From Plectosphaerella cucumerina (Eukaryota; Ascomycota; Sordariomycetes; Glomerellales; Plectosphaerellaceae), in assembly GCA_020746995.1 (NCBI GenBank), contig JAGPXD010000002.1:3348001-3412000 (forward strand): a stretch of DNA of 64,000 bases, in the 5' to 3' direction. A program made the position numbers and the translations under genes. Of this stretch, positions 44,993-57,240 are shown in pieces; within the stretch, counting starts at the first letter, position 1; every line of letters begins with the position of its first letter. The notes under the pieces were generated by a model that did not search any database, was not told the origin of the DNA, and was given only the letters and a program-made list of their open reading frames with translations.

Positions 44993-47714
44993 GCTGTCAG
45001 CTCTGGGCACGCTCCGAGTCCGTGAGGGGCTTTCAGCAGTAGAGAGGCGAGACGCTGGTGCTGATGTTCAAGCCCTTCAGCGCCGTGCGGTAGAAGTAGT
45101 GGCAGTCTTGGAGGCAGTACGGGGGCATTACTCGGCGGGGGTGCTTTCAGGAAGCGAGGGGGCAGGAGGAAGTATGGGGAGGGTGGTGGATGGAGAGTGC
45201 TGGGGATGTATATGAGTGTGAGGGATGTGGAAGGATGGGGTTGTGTTAGGACACGGGCATAAGGAAGTTGATGGCGTACGGAACGGGCACGGGGTAGAAG
45301 GACGTCGGAAGCAGAAGTAGGTAGGCAGTCGGGAGAGGAAGAGGGATGGTGAGCCGGTGGGAGAAGGGGAGGGAGGGTGATGAGATCAAGTGGACCCCCA
45401 AGCACGATCAGGGTGAACTTGAAGTGAGGTGAGGTGAGGTGAGGCCCTCGGGGAGGGTCTTTCACACGCCCCCTAGGCCCTGGGCCCTGGCAGACCTCCC
45501 GCGTGAGCCCCTCCAGGCTGCGGCCGCTCGTTCACATGTGAGGGCGCGGCAGCGGTTGTGTCTTGGGGGCCCGGGGGTGGGACTCGACGTTCGCCGGGGA
45601 CGGGACGGACGGGGCCAGGTCCGGGGGTGGAGGAGGTGATTGGGGGAGGATGGGCTCGACTCGAGGCGCAAGGCACCATCGAGGGCTTCGAGGGGCTCCA
45701 AGGGGCCTCCGCAGGCCCGGGGGCGAGTAGGAGCTTGGTAGCGCGCCGAGACGGCCAGGGATCATGGAGCGAGGAGGGAGTGGGTGGGCATTCGAAAGTC
45801 AAGAGACGGGAGGTCTGTATGCAACATACCGGGCGTATTCGTACGGGCGCGGCCGTGTGTACGGAAGATGAGGCGATGGGTTCCCAAAAGGTCCAAACAG
45901 GAGAGCTCGCTTGTATGAGGACGGAACGGAAGACGTGCGTGAGAGAGAGGATGACAGAGAAAGAGGGCGGGGAGGGTCGGGTGGCAGCAGGTTTCACTGT
46001 CGCATGGGAGCACGAGGGACTGCGAGGTTTGTGGTCGAGTCAGTGGTCGAGGGGGTCGCTGTCACAAGCAAGACAGACAGACTTGACGGCGGACGGACAA
46101 GAGAAGCAGGTCGGCACTCACGGGACAGGGGGTTAAGGAGCCAAAGGGGGGTCAGATATGACGGGGGTCTTTCGAGGGGTAAAGGGAGGAGGATGAAGTG
46201 TGAGGAGAAGCAGGTGCAGGAAGGAGCATTCGGATCGGGCCCCGCAGACGGTTGTGTTTAACCCCACGGGGTCGGGGGTCGACGCGGCGTCGAGGGCGGG
46301 CGCCTTTTGAGCAAGGCGCGGCGGCGTGACGTGCCCAGCGGCGTCCCGAAGGGTGGCGCCGGACAGACGGATGTTTTTTTGGGCGCGTGGGAGGGGCAAG
46401 GAGGGGACGCAAAGATGGAGAAGATGTCGTCGGTCGGGAGGACGGCTTACTGTGAGCTGGAGGTACTTCGTACTGTCAAACTCAGGCTGATCTCGGCGCG
46501 AGTCCCGGGTGGTCGAGCGAGAATGTCGAGAAGTTGTGGTTGCGGGAAATATATTCCAAATGGTGGATTGAAGTTGCAGACAGGACCGAGAGAGGTACTT
46601 CCGTCATCCGGGGCTTCAACCTGTCATCGGCTGCTTCGGCAACCCGGCTGCTCAAGCGAAGAAAGTAGACACTTGTGTACCAATCCAGGACATGACGCTC
46701 TCATGCCCACGGCCCGATGACAATCTCTCATCAGCGACTGGTAGAAGACCCGACAGGCGAGCAAGTGGCCAAGCCATCGAGGGTCCATTGGCGGGCGGGT
46801 CCCGTCACGATGCAACCTGCAGAGCAGCAGTGACATGCGCCCAGCAGCGATCGATCCGTCCACCTAGCGGTACAAGCAGAAATGGATTATTCTACGGACC
46901 AGATGAGATTCCTCGTGAGAATAATCTTTCCTCGATAACCAGACAGCAACCAAATGCCATACTTTCTGTGCCGTGTCCTCCTCGGCGCCAGATCTGATTC
47001 CATTCCATCACTATCCGACCCAGCCGCACCCTCTTGACGAAAACGGCCAAATCCTCTGACACGCTGGGATCAAAGAACTCGCCGTCCAACCAGCTCCCAA
47101 TCAAGTTCGTCTCGTTACTCCTCCACGCGGGAAGGACGGCCCCCCCATCAGATAACCTCCCGGTCGAGCGTGCGTTGCCCCGGGCCAAGGGACGCTGACA
47201 GACAGCAGACAATCGCAGAAGAGGAAGAGGGGGTTCACGCCCGTGACATCACATGCGCCGCGTGCGGGGTGAACGCCAGGCAGATCTGGCCAAAAAGTGA
47301 CCACCTGAGAAACCCCCCTCCAACCCCCCGCATCAACTGAACCGTCTCAGACCGCAGGGTCGGGACACCTGCACCGCGCCGCATGCGCCCCCGTCGCGGC
47401 ATCATCTTCATGCGCCGTGTCTCGCCCGCCCGCCCATCCACTGCCGAACTCGGCCCGGGTTCTGTCGCCGTCTTCCTCGGTCATCGTCTGAGAACAAAAA
47501 GCTCACACATCAACCCAAGGCACCAAGGCATCAGACTCATACAGTAGCATTATCCTTCACGTCCGGTAACAAATAGGTATGCGCAGCGCAGCCCAGAAAA
47601 ATAAAAAGAATACGAACCACCCACCCTCCACGTCAAGCCACCATAATCTCCTCCCCTAGAGCGCCCCTTACTACGTCACGTCCAACGTAGCATCATCTCA
47701 TCATTGCCAGGCGC
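44993..47714. other. Intergenic, no gene seen; contains a GTGAG repeat
   Basis: 2.7 kb. The right part includes the 3' flank of the GH72 gene, the left part the acetyltransferase promoter and leader. Purine-rich on the plus strand from 45,000 to 46,500. A GTGAG pentamer is repeated four times at 45424-45444. Frames such as 45558-46136 have no domain. Confidence 0.5.
45424..45444. repeat. Pentanucleotide tandem repeat (GTGAG)4
   Basis: Four uninterrupted GTGAG units about 430 bp before the acetyltransferase start codon; read on that gene's sense strand it is CTCAC, the same repeat found before the reductase gene at about 5009-5030. Confidence 0.8.
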
Positions 47715-49256
47715 CTACCAGAAGAGGACAGCCAGCGGCAGGGCCGCCAAGAGCATGAAGGGACGCAGCGAGGCACCGGCGTTGCCGTTGTCGTCGTTGT
47801 TGCTGGAGCCGCCGTTGCCGCTGCTGCCGCCCGAGCTCGAGCCGCCGTCGTTGGTGCCGGGCTTGTTGATCTCGCCGTCCTCAAGAGGCTTGACCGCCAG
47901 GTTCGACAGCTCCGACCAGTCGTTGGCATAAACAGTGTAGGGCACATCCCAGCTGCTGATGTCGATGATCTTGCCCGAGGGCTTGGGGCTGATGCCGTTG
48001 TCGATGAGCTTCTGGGCGCCAGGGGGCACCGCCGGCAGGGTGAAGTTCTTGTTGAAGATGCTCTCCTTGATGAGGCTGGACGAGCACGTGGGCGGCTTGG
48101 GTGTCGTGGCGGAGGGCTTGCCCGACTCGACCAGCGTCATGTTGAGCTTGGCGTACTGCTCGCTGAGGGTGTTGTAGTCGGTGAGCAGGTGGGCCGACTG
48201 GTTGCTGAAGACCTGGACGAGGCCGTAGTTGTGCGACTCCTGGCTGTACTCGTAGACGAGACCACCCGAGAAGACGCCCATCATCTGGTCGCTGTAGATG
48301 GTGCCGACCTCGGTGAAGGGGCGCGGCGTCACCTCGTTGCAGCCGTACTCGGAGAAGAAGACGGGGATCGACGACGACTCGAGTCCGTCAACGAGCTGCT
48401 TGTAGGTCGACTTGACAAAGTCCGACTCGCCGCACCACGAGTACGAGTTGAGGCCGAAGATCTCAGCGCGGCTCATGTCGTTCTCGTCGCCGTCCTCGGC
48501 GCACTGCATGTAGTTCCAGGTGTCCCAGAGGACATCGCGCACATCGGCCGCCGAGTAGCCAACAGGGATGTGGCGGTCGCTGTGGTTCTTGATGTAGTTG
48601 CGCAGGTCGCGAGTGACGGCGCGCAGGTAGGGCGGGGCATATTCGGCCGTCTCCTCGGCCTGGATGACCTCGTTGGCGGAGAAGAAGAGCAGAGTGTTGG
48701 GGTAGTGACGGAAAGCCTCGACAATGGCGAAGGTACGGTTGAGGTAGGCGTCGTAGTAGCTGGTCCAGGGCTCCATGTCGTTGATGCTCTCGCCCGGCAG
48801 GGGCGAGTTGACGTCGAGGAGCATGTACATGCCGGCGGCATTGAAAATGGAGGCGCACGCGTCGTGGTTCAGGTTGGGGTCCAGGTTGTAAACGCGGATA
48901 GCGTTGACGCCCAGGGCCTGCATGAGAGCCGCATCGCGCAGGCACACCTCGCCGACGCTGAGGGGGTCGTGGCCGTTCTGGGGGTCGTAGCCGGCGCTGC
49001 CGTTGATCTGGTAGTCGATGCCCACGATCTGGAACTTGTTACCCGTGTCGGGGTTGACGAATGCGTTGCCGCGGAGCTCGAGGGGGGTGACGGCGGCCGC
49101 GAGGGTCGCGCCGAGGGCGACGAGGGCAGTCGAAGCCTGGGAAGGTCAGTGGTGTTCCACACGGCGCAGGACGGCCGGTGCACGGCGATGCATAGGTGAG
49201 AGGTGACAATGCGCCGCAATGGGTGGCAGCAAGGTTGAGGAAGCACATACAAGCAT
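47715..49256 (-). CDS. GPI-anchored 1,3-beta-glucanosyltransferase, GH72 (Gel/Gas family), 475 aa
   Basis: Exon 1 is only six nt (49256-49251, Met-Leu); exon 2 is 49136-47715; the 114-bp intron runs GTATGT...TTCCCAG. Spliced, the N-terminus is a signal peptide, MLASTALVALGATLAA. The GH72 catalytic domain spans about 25-335 with acid/base Glu in FSANEV and nucleophile Glu in FFSEYGCN. A Ser/Gly-rich spacer and hydrophobic tail (RPFMLLAALPLAVLFW) indicate GPI anchoring. No Cys-rich CBM43/X8 module is present, so this is the short GH72 subfamily (like Gel1). These enzymes cut and rejoin beta-1,3-glucan, lengthening chains in the wall. Potential N-glycosylation sites include NRTF, NHSD, NQSA and NMTL. 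Confidence 0.95.
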
Positions 49257-50862
49257 GATTGATATCGTCGCAGGAAGTGATTACACGACGACTGTGATGT
49301 GATGATGGGGAGACGAGAAAAGTCGACAGCGAGCGTAGAAGAAGAGGCGAAAGAGAGAGAAAAAGGCCTGCGGGCAGGGCAGGACAGTCTGAACGAGGGA
49401 CTGGAAAAGGTTTAAAAGTGAAGAACCAAGAAGGGCGTGGGAACGACGCACGCTTCACCCGTCGGTCGGTTGGTCAGTCGTGGAGTCGAGAGGCCAAGGA
49501 CGATGGTGGTTGGGGAAAAGGGCGAGGTGAGATGCTCGCGATGGCGCAGGCGAGGAGGGGAGATATTAAGCTAGAGGTGCAGCACGCTGGCAAGAGAGAG
49601 AGGCAAGGTACCTTCCCGCCCGGGGTAGCGCAGCCGTGGCACATGTACCGCCCAATCTTAGTTTGCGGGCCCGTAAACCCAGATCGCAACCACCTTCCAC
49701 CGTCCGGGTCCGTCCCTGGAAGACCCGCCAAGGCCTGCCCAGACATTGCAGACCTGCAATTACACACGAGGAGCGCTCTTTCCCCTCTCATCGCTCAAGC
49801 CAAAACACGCCGCCGCCAGAACCAATCATGGCGCCCACCCTCCCTTCTCCGAGCCTCCCCCCCTGCCGGCTTGCGGCCCTGACATGACGGCCCCCCCTGC
49901 ACCTGCACTTTCTGGGTTGCCACCAGGGGTGGAGGCTCCTTGCGAGCCAGCCATCTCACGGGATGCGCCTCTAACGCTCTCCCCGCACCTGTGCGACTCG
50001 GCCCTGATATCGTGATACCGCGCTTGTCCGTTGGGCGTACGACCGGCCCCACCTCATCTGGTGGACGCCGTCGCCGCCACTCCGTAAACGGCAAGGCGGG
50101 CCCCGGATACTTTGTGTTGATTTTCCACCATCACGGCCTCCCAAGCTCCCACTCGCACGAAAAAAAGGCGCCGCCGTTGGAGCCGACGTCCGAACGACGG
50201 GACGACGAAAATAACCTGCTTTGTTCTCCATCCGGTTGGCCACGGAAATCGGCGCACCGTCTGTCGTCAGCGTCCGCGCGCGCCTCCGCGAACGACCGCC
50301 GTGTTCCCGACAAACGACCTCTCCTTAACTTGCCTCGACTTGCCCTGCCCAGACACGCAAGGCCCTGAAGCCCCCCATTCCCCCGGGCTTGGCCGCCTCT
50401 TTGCGACACGCGAAAGGGCAGCGGTGGAATGAACAGGACCATCAAGCCCAGGTCGGCGGAACTCCCTCTCGTTCCTCTTGCGCTCCGGCTCTACCCATCT
50501 TTCGGTCGACCCACGTTTCCGGAGGTCCCTCCCTCAGTCATCTCCCTGTCATGCCCAGTCGGCAGAATACGAGCCTCGTGACCTATCCTCCCTCGTCTTC
50601 TCCGGGACCCTCACTCACGAGGGGGCAAACTGACAGAGTGCCAGAACGGTGGATGGATGACTCGGGTGCTTCTATTCACAGACGCTATTCGCGATGGCAC
50701 GTTCGCTAGCGCCCGTGCCAGTCTAACCACATCTACTCGCACCTCGTGGGTTGTGGTTCTAGGTCTGGGTTACCTTCTGATGTCTCCGGTCCCAGGCCAC
50801 ACCACGGCACCATCTTCCGCGGAGGCGGCGCGGCCGGTTAAAAAGGGCAACAAGACAGACGC
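49257..50862. other. Intergenic, no gene seen
   Basis: 1.6 kb between the GH72 start and the transporter stop, both on the minus strand. No domain-bearing frame. Presumably the GH72 promoter and leader plus the transporter 3' flank. Confidence 0.45.
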
Positions 50863-52971
50863 CTACCGGCCGACCTGACCCATCTCCGCCACCGGTTCCG
50901 TCCTCGGCAGCCCGGCCGTGCTATTGTTCCCTTCGCCATGCGTCCCGCGCCGCGTTATCCTCACCCTGTCCGAGTGCCGGTCAATCTTCTCCCCACGCAC
51001 CCAAGCCCAGAGGAACACGCCCTCGTACACGGCATTCTCTCTCTCATCGCCACCCTCGCCCTCGGCACCATCTGCCGTCACGTACACGTTGCCCAGCAGC
51101 GCCGAAGCCACCACACACTAGACGCCAATCCGTCAGCCAGAGGACCACAGAAAAGGGGGAGGATATCCCCGAAACTCACCAGCACCATGAATGGGAAGAT
51201 GGCCACAAACGCCCATGCAATGCCCGCCCGCGCCTTCTCCGTCGCCGCAGATAGCTCCGCCGGGTCCGCGTGCCCCAGCGCCGCAAAGTCGCGGCTCTCC
51301 TCGGATCCCAGGCCCGCAACGTTGTTGAACACGGTCGTCATGATGGTCAGCCCCAGCGTGCCGCCAAACGGATCAGACACCTCCATCAGGCTGATGACGG
51401 CCGCGATGCGGTGCGGGAAGTAGCCCATGCCGTGAAGGGGCACTAGGAGAGCGGTCAGTCTCGGCAGCCGAGATCATCGTCGTACCTGTCTCCCAGAGAT
51501 CAATGACAGCAAAACTCACCTGGCACGAACCGGATGCCCACGCCCACGCCCGCCAGCGCCATCATCCCATACACAATCGTGTCTCTTTCCTGCCACACAG
51601 CCCAAGGCATCACCCCGATGCTCACCGCCTGGATCACACCTCCCGCCATGATGGGGTGCCACGTCTGCCGCGGGGACGAGTTGCACATGTAGATGGCCAT
51701 ATACACTCCCACACCGATTCCCGGCACGAAGAGGAGCAGCGCACGCCCTGCTTCCTCCGGCGCCAGCCCCTTGACCAGCGTGAAGTAGAGCACGCAAAAG
51801 TACAGCACGGAGTACATGGCCATTCCCGATCCCGAGGACGTGTAGAAGAGCAGGCCGATATCGCGGTTGCGCAGCACCTCCCACGGGATCATGGCCTGCT
51901 GCCGCGGCAGCGCTCGTGCGAGAACCTGCCCGGGCGCCATGGCCCGCTGCCACCACGCGAAGAGGATGATGACTACCAGCCCGGCAATGAGCGGCGTCAG
52001 CACCGCCGGCGAGTCCCAAGAGTACGTTGCCCCGGCCCACGTCAGAGCCAGGATGAGCAGGCCGAAGCCCACCATGCATAGCACCTGACCACCAACGTCC
52101 ACCGTTGCAAGACGCTGAGTGAATGTCGACCGCCGGCCTGTCTCGACCGCCTCATCGAGCTGTCGCAGAGGCTGAGGGCCCAGCAGTATCGGCCGCAGCA
52201 CGAACCAGACCACCACGCATCCCAGGACGCCCACAGGCAGCGTGATGCCGAAGCACCACCGCCAGCTGGTCCTCGTGAGGTAACCTGTGACGAGAACTCA
52301 GTATCATCTTCCCCTCTCTCTTCGGCGGACTTACCCCCGATGATCGGCCCAAGCCCAAACGACATGCCCCCTACCATGGAGAAGATGGACCAGTTCTTCG
52401 CATCCTCCTGCAACGACACCCGGTCCGCAACAATCGCCCTCACAACGACATTCATCCCCGCGCACCCAATGCCCTGCAACGCCCTCCCGAACAACAACAA
52501 CCCCCACGCACTGGTCGGCGCTCCCGTACACACAGCACCTCCCACAATAGCCGCGACCATACACCCCTGAATCGCCACATGACGCCCAAAAACATCCGCC
52601 ATCTGTCCCCAGAACGGGATGAACGCCGCCGCCGTAAGGTTGAAGCTCGCCACGATCCAGTTGAGTTGCGACACCTTGTCAAAGTCGGCCGCGATCCACG
52701 GCAGCGCGCTTGCCACAACCGTAACGTCCAGCGAGGACACGGCGTAGGGGAGAAATAGGCCTAGGATGATTCGCCATCGGTAGCGTACCCGCGCTGATCT
52801 CTCTGCTCTGCACTCGCCGCACGCTTCAACGCTGGCCTCGGCCCGGTGCCGGCATTTCGTTCCCGTTATTGTGACTGTGTTGCCGTCGGCGTCTGTCGTC
52901 TCGGTGGTCACCGCCGTCCGGGCATCGGCCGGGAAGAAAGTTCGGTAGAGTCCCTTGGCTAGTGATGACAT
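50863..52971 (-). CDS. MFS transporter, DHA2-like (14-TM drug:H+ antiporter type), 639 aa
   Basis: Four exons: 52971-52335, 52284-51520, 51442-51180 and 51117-50863; introns of 50, 77 and 62 bp. Frame is kept at each junction (GPIIGG/YLTRTSWRW; IRFVP/VPLHGMGYF; MVL/CVVASALLG). Cytosolic N-terminus of about 75 residues with CRH...CGEC, then TM1 (RWRIILGLFLPYAVSSLDVT). The DHA motif A loop reads GQMADVFGRHVAIQ. The antiporter motif C region is GMSFGLGPIIGGYLT. Helix count is about 14, ending in a hydrophilic tail (about 65 residues) with TEPVAEMGQ. Typical substrates of the family are toxins, secondary metabolites or basic ions; the substrate here is unknown. The first exon start MSSLAKGLYRTFF was chosen as the first ATG before TM1. 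Confidence 0.9.
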
Positions 52972-54307
52972 TGTGATGTTTCCCAGGCGATGTCTGAAGT
53001 GATGATGTTCCCGTTTGTCGTGCCTACTACTCGACGTAGCAACCCAAAGGCAGGTCTTCTTATATCGCCCAGCCCTCGCCCCAAAGATACAGGCAGCTCT
53101 GTAACGTGCCTTCCTGTACCATGCAGAATCGGGAAAGTAATTCGAAGTCCACCCGATGGTGTCGCGGCTTCTCCTAGGGTCGGGGGCTGAAGAGGCACCG
53201 GGCACCACAAGAAGTCCACCCAAGGCGCTCTGCTCTACTTATCGCCCGAAAACACCTCCTGTCTTCCACCTCCAGCAGCGGTACACCCAGTAAGCATCGG
53301 GCCAAAGTCAACCCAGTCCTCTTGGCTTGACGCAGATGACCTCCCATATGCCGGGCGATGTCGACGCCTGAGCTCGGTCACGGTCCAATCATGAAAAGAC
53401 CCCTGAGCTGCTCCACGAACGCCTCGAATCGTCTTCCTATTTGGGGTTAGCCTCGAATGGTTGTCTCTTTACAACGGTGGGCATCAAATTCCAGGCGAAT
53501 AAAAGGCAACAACTGGCCAGCTTGGCTGCCTCTCGCATTCGTCGGGTTCAGTCTTGTCCGCCGAGCCTCTTCCAGTTGGCGGGCACCAACCGTGCTACCA
53601 TGGCTTCCTCTGGGCGCTGACGGACACCAGCACGCTCGGGGCGGCCGCGACGCCACTCTCATCATCCCAAGTCCGCCCAGGAACACGCCGAGAAGCAAGC
53701 CGTCTACCGCAGCACATGTCGGATTAAAGGCTAAGAAAAAGTTGGGGCGAGGTACTAAAATAAATAAAACCAACACAAGCAAAAGAAGTGCCCGGCGAGC
53801 GTCCAGCCACGCCAGGAGACAAGTGTGGGAGAGGAGGCCGCGAGGACCAGGACAGAGTCTGTACCTCGGATGGCTGACCGACGGCAGACGACGAACGACA
53901 CGAAGTGCTTGTCCGCAGACGCCAGAAGCCAGGTCAGGGAGAGAAGGGTATAGCCCTGGAAATTCCTTGCGCCGCGCCTCGTGTTTTCGGTTGCTTCGTC
54001 TGCTCCCAATCCCGTCGCTCCGCCCCTCGCCCTCCCCTGGTTAACAACAGAAAAAAGCTGATCCCGTTTTCGCCGGCTGCCCCGACTGGAAGCACATCCC
54101 CTCCTCTAGTCCCCAGTATGGTGGTGGGCCGTGATTCTTGTGTTCGCTGTTACTGCTGCTGCGCGTAAAACAACGGAAAGTGTGCCAAAGTCATTAGAGC
54201 GTCCAAGTCGCCGTGGGAGAGGGGTCCGTCCTGCCAGTGGTAGTTGCAACTCTCTCGATGCGTGCCACCGGGATTCGATCCTCCCGCACAGATGGCGGCC
54301 GCGGTGC
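52972..54307. other. Intergenic, no gene seen
   Basis: 1.3 kb with the transporter promoter at its left and the septin 3' flank at its right. A 195-codon frame at 53457-54044 lacks any domain. Confidence 0.45.
53059..53064 (-). promoter_or_regulatory. Possible TATA element of the MFS gene
   Basis: TATAAG on the minus strand, 88 bp upstream of the transporter ATG. Weak match; listed for its position only. Confidence 0.35.
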
Positions 54308-55546
54308 TTAGTATCCGTTCATGGTCATCCTCTGCGAACCCCGGCTGATCTCGCGATCAGCGGCGGGGCTGATGGGCCGGCTGCCACCGCCGTGGGCGCT
54401 GCTCTCCTTGAGCGCGAGCAGTTGCTTGGCGCGGAACGTCTCGTAGTGGATCTGAGAAGTCGTCTCGATGAGGTCCTGCAGGTGGGTTCGCAGGAGGAAG
54501 TTCCTCAGGTAGATGAACTCGCAGTGGTTCTCGTCCTCGACGTTGATCACGCCCCAGCGGTTCTGGCGACCACGGACCTGCTTGCCGTTGACGATGATGG
54601 AGTTCTCGGAGCCGACGACGGCGAAGGGGATCATGTTCTGGGCGCGTCAGCACGTCTGTCTGGCCAGTCAACACCAGCACGTGGTCTTACCTTGATCTGC
54701 GAGTTCAGAACCTGCTCCTCGTCGTCGAACTCCTCATTCTCGTACGGGTACATCTTCAGGTTGTGGAACGCAAACTCCTCCTTGATGCGAGCCTTGAACT
54801 CCTCGCGCTCCTCGAAGGTCAGCGAGTCGGCCTTGGCGATGACGGGCACGACGTTGACAACATCGGACAGCTTCTTCAGGACGACAATGTCGATGGGCTT
54901 GAGGGAGTGGCCCGAGGGCTGGATGAAGAAGAGGCAGCAGTGGATGCGGGTATCTTGGATGTAGCGCTCGCGCTGGGCCGTGAGCTCCTTGCGCAGGTAG
55001 GCGGAGTGCTGATCCTTGATGTACTTGACGATGGGGTCCCAGCAGCGGTCGTTGTTGACGAGGTCACCGTAGCCGGGGGTGTCGACGATGTTGAGCCTCA
55101 GACGGACGCCGTTCTCCTCGATGATGTGGGAGACGCCCTTGATCTCGGTGGTCGAGCGGATGGGCTCATCGGGCTGGAGGCGACCCTTGGAGTCGATGAG
55201 GTGCGACGCAAAGATGGTGTTGATGAGGGTCGACTTGCCGAGTCCCGTCTGGCCTGTGGAGGGAGAGGCGCGTTAGCAGGTGTGTAGCAGAAGGGGCGGA
55301 AGCGAGGTGGGAATGGAAGTCGTCGCACAGGTAGGTAAGTGATGGAGCTGGGGCCACCGAGATGCCCAGGGGCAGTCCGGCAGTCAGGAGACGGGGGAAT
55401 GGGATGGAGACATGGGACGTACCAACGCAGATGACGTTGAACTGGAAGCCGCGCTTCAGCAGCTTCTTCTCGATCTGAGAAGTGATGCTGTCGAAACCGA
55501 CGTGGGACTGGGGGAAGATGGCGTTGGGGGGTTGTGTCTGGGCCAT
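54308..55546 (-). CDS. CDC10: Septin, Cdc10/AspD class, 338 aa
   Basis: Three exons: 55546-55423, 55253-54691 and 54637-54308; introns of 169 and 53 bp. N-terminus MAQTQPPNAIFPQ, then VGFDSITSQIEKKLLKRGFQ, the Cdc10-specific polybasic lead-in. GTPase motifs: G1 GQTGLGKST, G3 DTPGYGD, G4 AKAD. The septin-unique element covers NRWGVINVEDENHCEFIYLR and HLQDLIETTSQIHYE. The short C-terminal tail has no long coiled coil, as in Cdc10. With Cdc3, Cdc11 and Cdc12 it builds hetero-oligomeric filaments at septa, hyphal branches and germ-tube bases. The match to yeast Cdc10 is high throughout. Confidence 0.96.
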
Positions 55547-56220
55547 TGTGGAAGCTTCGCGGGTGCTGTCTACTCGTATGTTCGCGTGAGGGAGTGTTGG
55601 GACGATCGATTCGGGGGGTCGATCGAGCTGATGATACGTCCAAGAAATCGGAAAGGGATTGACGGACGCCGACGCGGAGCTGGTGATGCGTTGTCGGTGC
55701 AGCGAGGTTGGGGAGATCGGAGGTCGAAGGATGGACGGTGGACGAAGGTATCGAGCCAGGTGAAGCGAAGCGTCAAGTCAAGTCGGGAAGGGGCAATGTG
55801 GAATTTCTTCGCGCATTGCTACTCGACGGGCCTCTCTCCCTCCTTCCCCCAGCAAACACCTGGACACAATTTCCGTGCACGGCAGGCGCCAGGGGTCCAG
55901 AAAGGGGGAAACGGCGCCTGGGGACTTCTGGTTGGCCAGCGCGTGTCCGTGCGTGACACGAGTGATGATTGGAGCGAAGGTCAATTGGCTAGGGGAGCTC
56001 GGACCACTTTAAGTTTCGGGTGCCGGCTCTTGTCTTGGGATTTTCTGGTCTGAGGTGAGGCTTGACAAGCGGAATTTCTGAAGCCGAGTCTGGACGAAGG
56101 TATCACCACCGCACACCGCACCCCCTCCGACGACGACGCAGACAGAATTTCTTGCAGCAGGACCTCTCGCTCTTCCTGCATCACACTCAGCTTCATCGAC
56201 GGCACCGAAAACCATCTACA
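55547..56220. other. Divergent promoter region (CDC10 / MRPL32)
   Basis: 674 bp shared by the divergent septin and mitochondrial ribosomal protein genes. No TATA box on either side; pyrimidine-rich leader toward MRPL32. Confidence 0.5.
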
Positions 56221-56692
56221 ATGGCCACCGCCATCGGCGCGACTCTCCCTCTGCGGACACCCTCCATCCTCCCCCGCCTGTCCGCCCCGACTCTCCTTCG
56301 CTCCTCCCGGACATGGTCTCTGTACTCTAGGCAGTTGACGCTGCCTCTGTGGCCCAGCCTTTCGTTCGCCTTCCCCGCCGTCCACCTCAACATCCCCGCC
56401 TGGATCGGCGACATCTGGGAAGGCATCCTGCGCGCCGTTCCCAAGAAGAAGACCACCCACTCCAAGATGCGCTCCAGGCAGATGGCCGGCAAGGCCCTGC
56501 AGGACGTCCTGTCTATCTGCAAGTGCCCCGGGTGCGGCCAGCCCAAGAGGAGACACGTCGTGTGTCCGCACTGCGCGTCAGGTACGTCGAAGCGTCACTG
56601 AGAGATCACAAGATCGGGATACTGACAACTCCCCTTCAACAGACATCAAGCGGATGTGGCAGCGCGAGAACCCCTCTGGCAAGTTCATTTGA
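56221..56692 (+). CDS. MRPL32: Mitochondrial large-subunit ribosomal protein bL32m, 136 aa
   Basis: Exons 56221-56581 and 56643-56692 with a 61-bp phase-1 intron. The N-terminal 80 residues are Ser/Arg-rich and acidic-residue-poor (MATAIGATLPLRTPSIL...), a mitochondrial presequence; yeast Mrpl32 is processed by the m-AAA protease. The conserved L32 part begins at VPKKKTTHSKMRSRQM and includes the zinc-binding pairs C-K-C-P-G-C-G and CPHC. The second exon adds the terminal DIKRMWQRENPSGKFI. Function: structural protein of the mitochondrial 54S subunit. Confidence 0.93.
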
Positions 56693-57240
56693 GACGACCG
56701 CGAAGAGAGGAGACCCGACGAGATCAATGTACATCAGATGTATCACCAACCAACGCATCACCTGCCTGCGCGGGAAAGGGACAATAGAACAATTCACAAA
56801 TACCAACGAGCCGATCGCTGTCTTGATTTATGCATATCTGAGGGAGAAAGGCAGATGGAGAAGACGCCGGCGTATAGCTCTGGTGGCAGAGGTAAGCTTC
56901 AGGTGGACATGCAAAGGCTGATGCAAGAGGCAATACAACAGGAAACAGCGTCGACGATCTGCCTCTCGACACCATCCGGGGCTGTGATTGACAAATCACT
57001 GCGGAAATCGGACCTGTCGCAGCTTCTCGTCGCCTTTGCAGAGCTTCGGGCCCCGTCCGGACCTTTGCCCGGATCCCGCCCTCAACTTCAGGGCCCACAC
57101 CATCACTGGTCGTCCTCCGCGAAGCCCGTCGCACTTCGGCCGCGGGTTTCCCCGACAGCTTCATGCTCTTATAACGACGAATATGCGTGCCACAATGATT
57201 CCACTGGCATAGCAATATCACTACACAGACAGCAGACAAG
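56693..57240. other. Intergenic, no gene seen
   Basis: 548 bp; the MRPL32 3' flank then the upstream region of the GH28-like gene. Nothing supported. Confidence 0.45.

Noticed and set aside
45558..46136. 192-codon plus-strand frame
   Set aside because: Gly/Arg/Glu-rich chance frame in purine-rich intergenic DNA.
48189..49199. 336-codon plus-strand open frame over the GH72 gene
   Set aside because: Antisense shadow; Val/Asp/Glu-rich.
53457..54044. 195-codon plus-strand frame between transporter and septin genes
   Set aside because: Basic, low-complexity, no domain, lies in expected flanking sequence.
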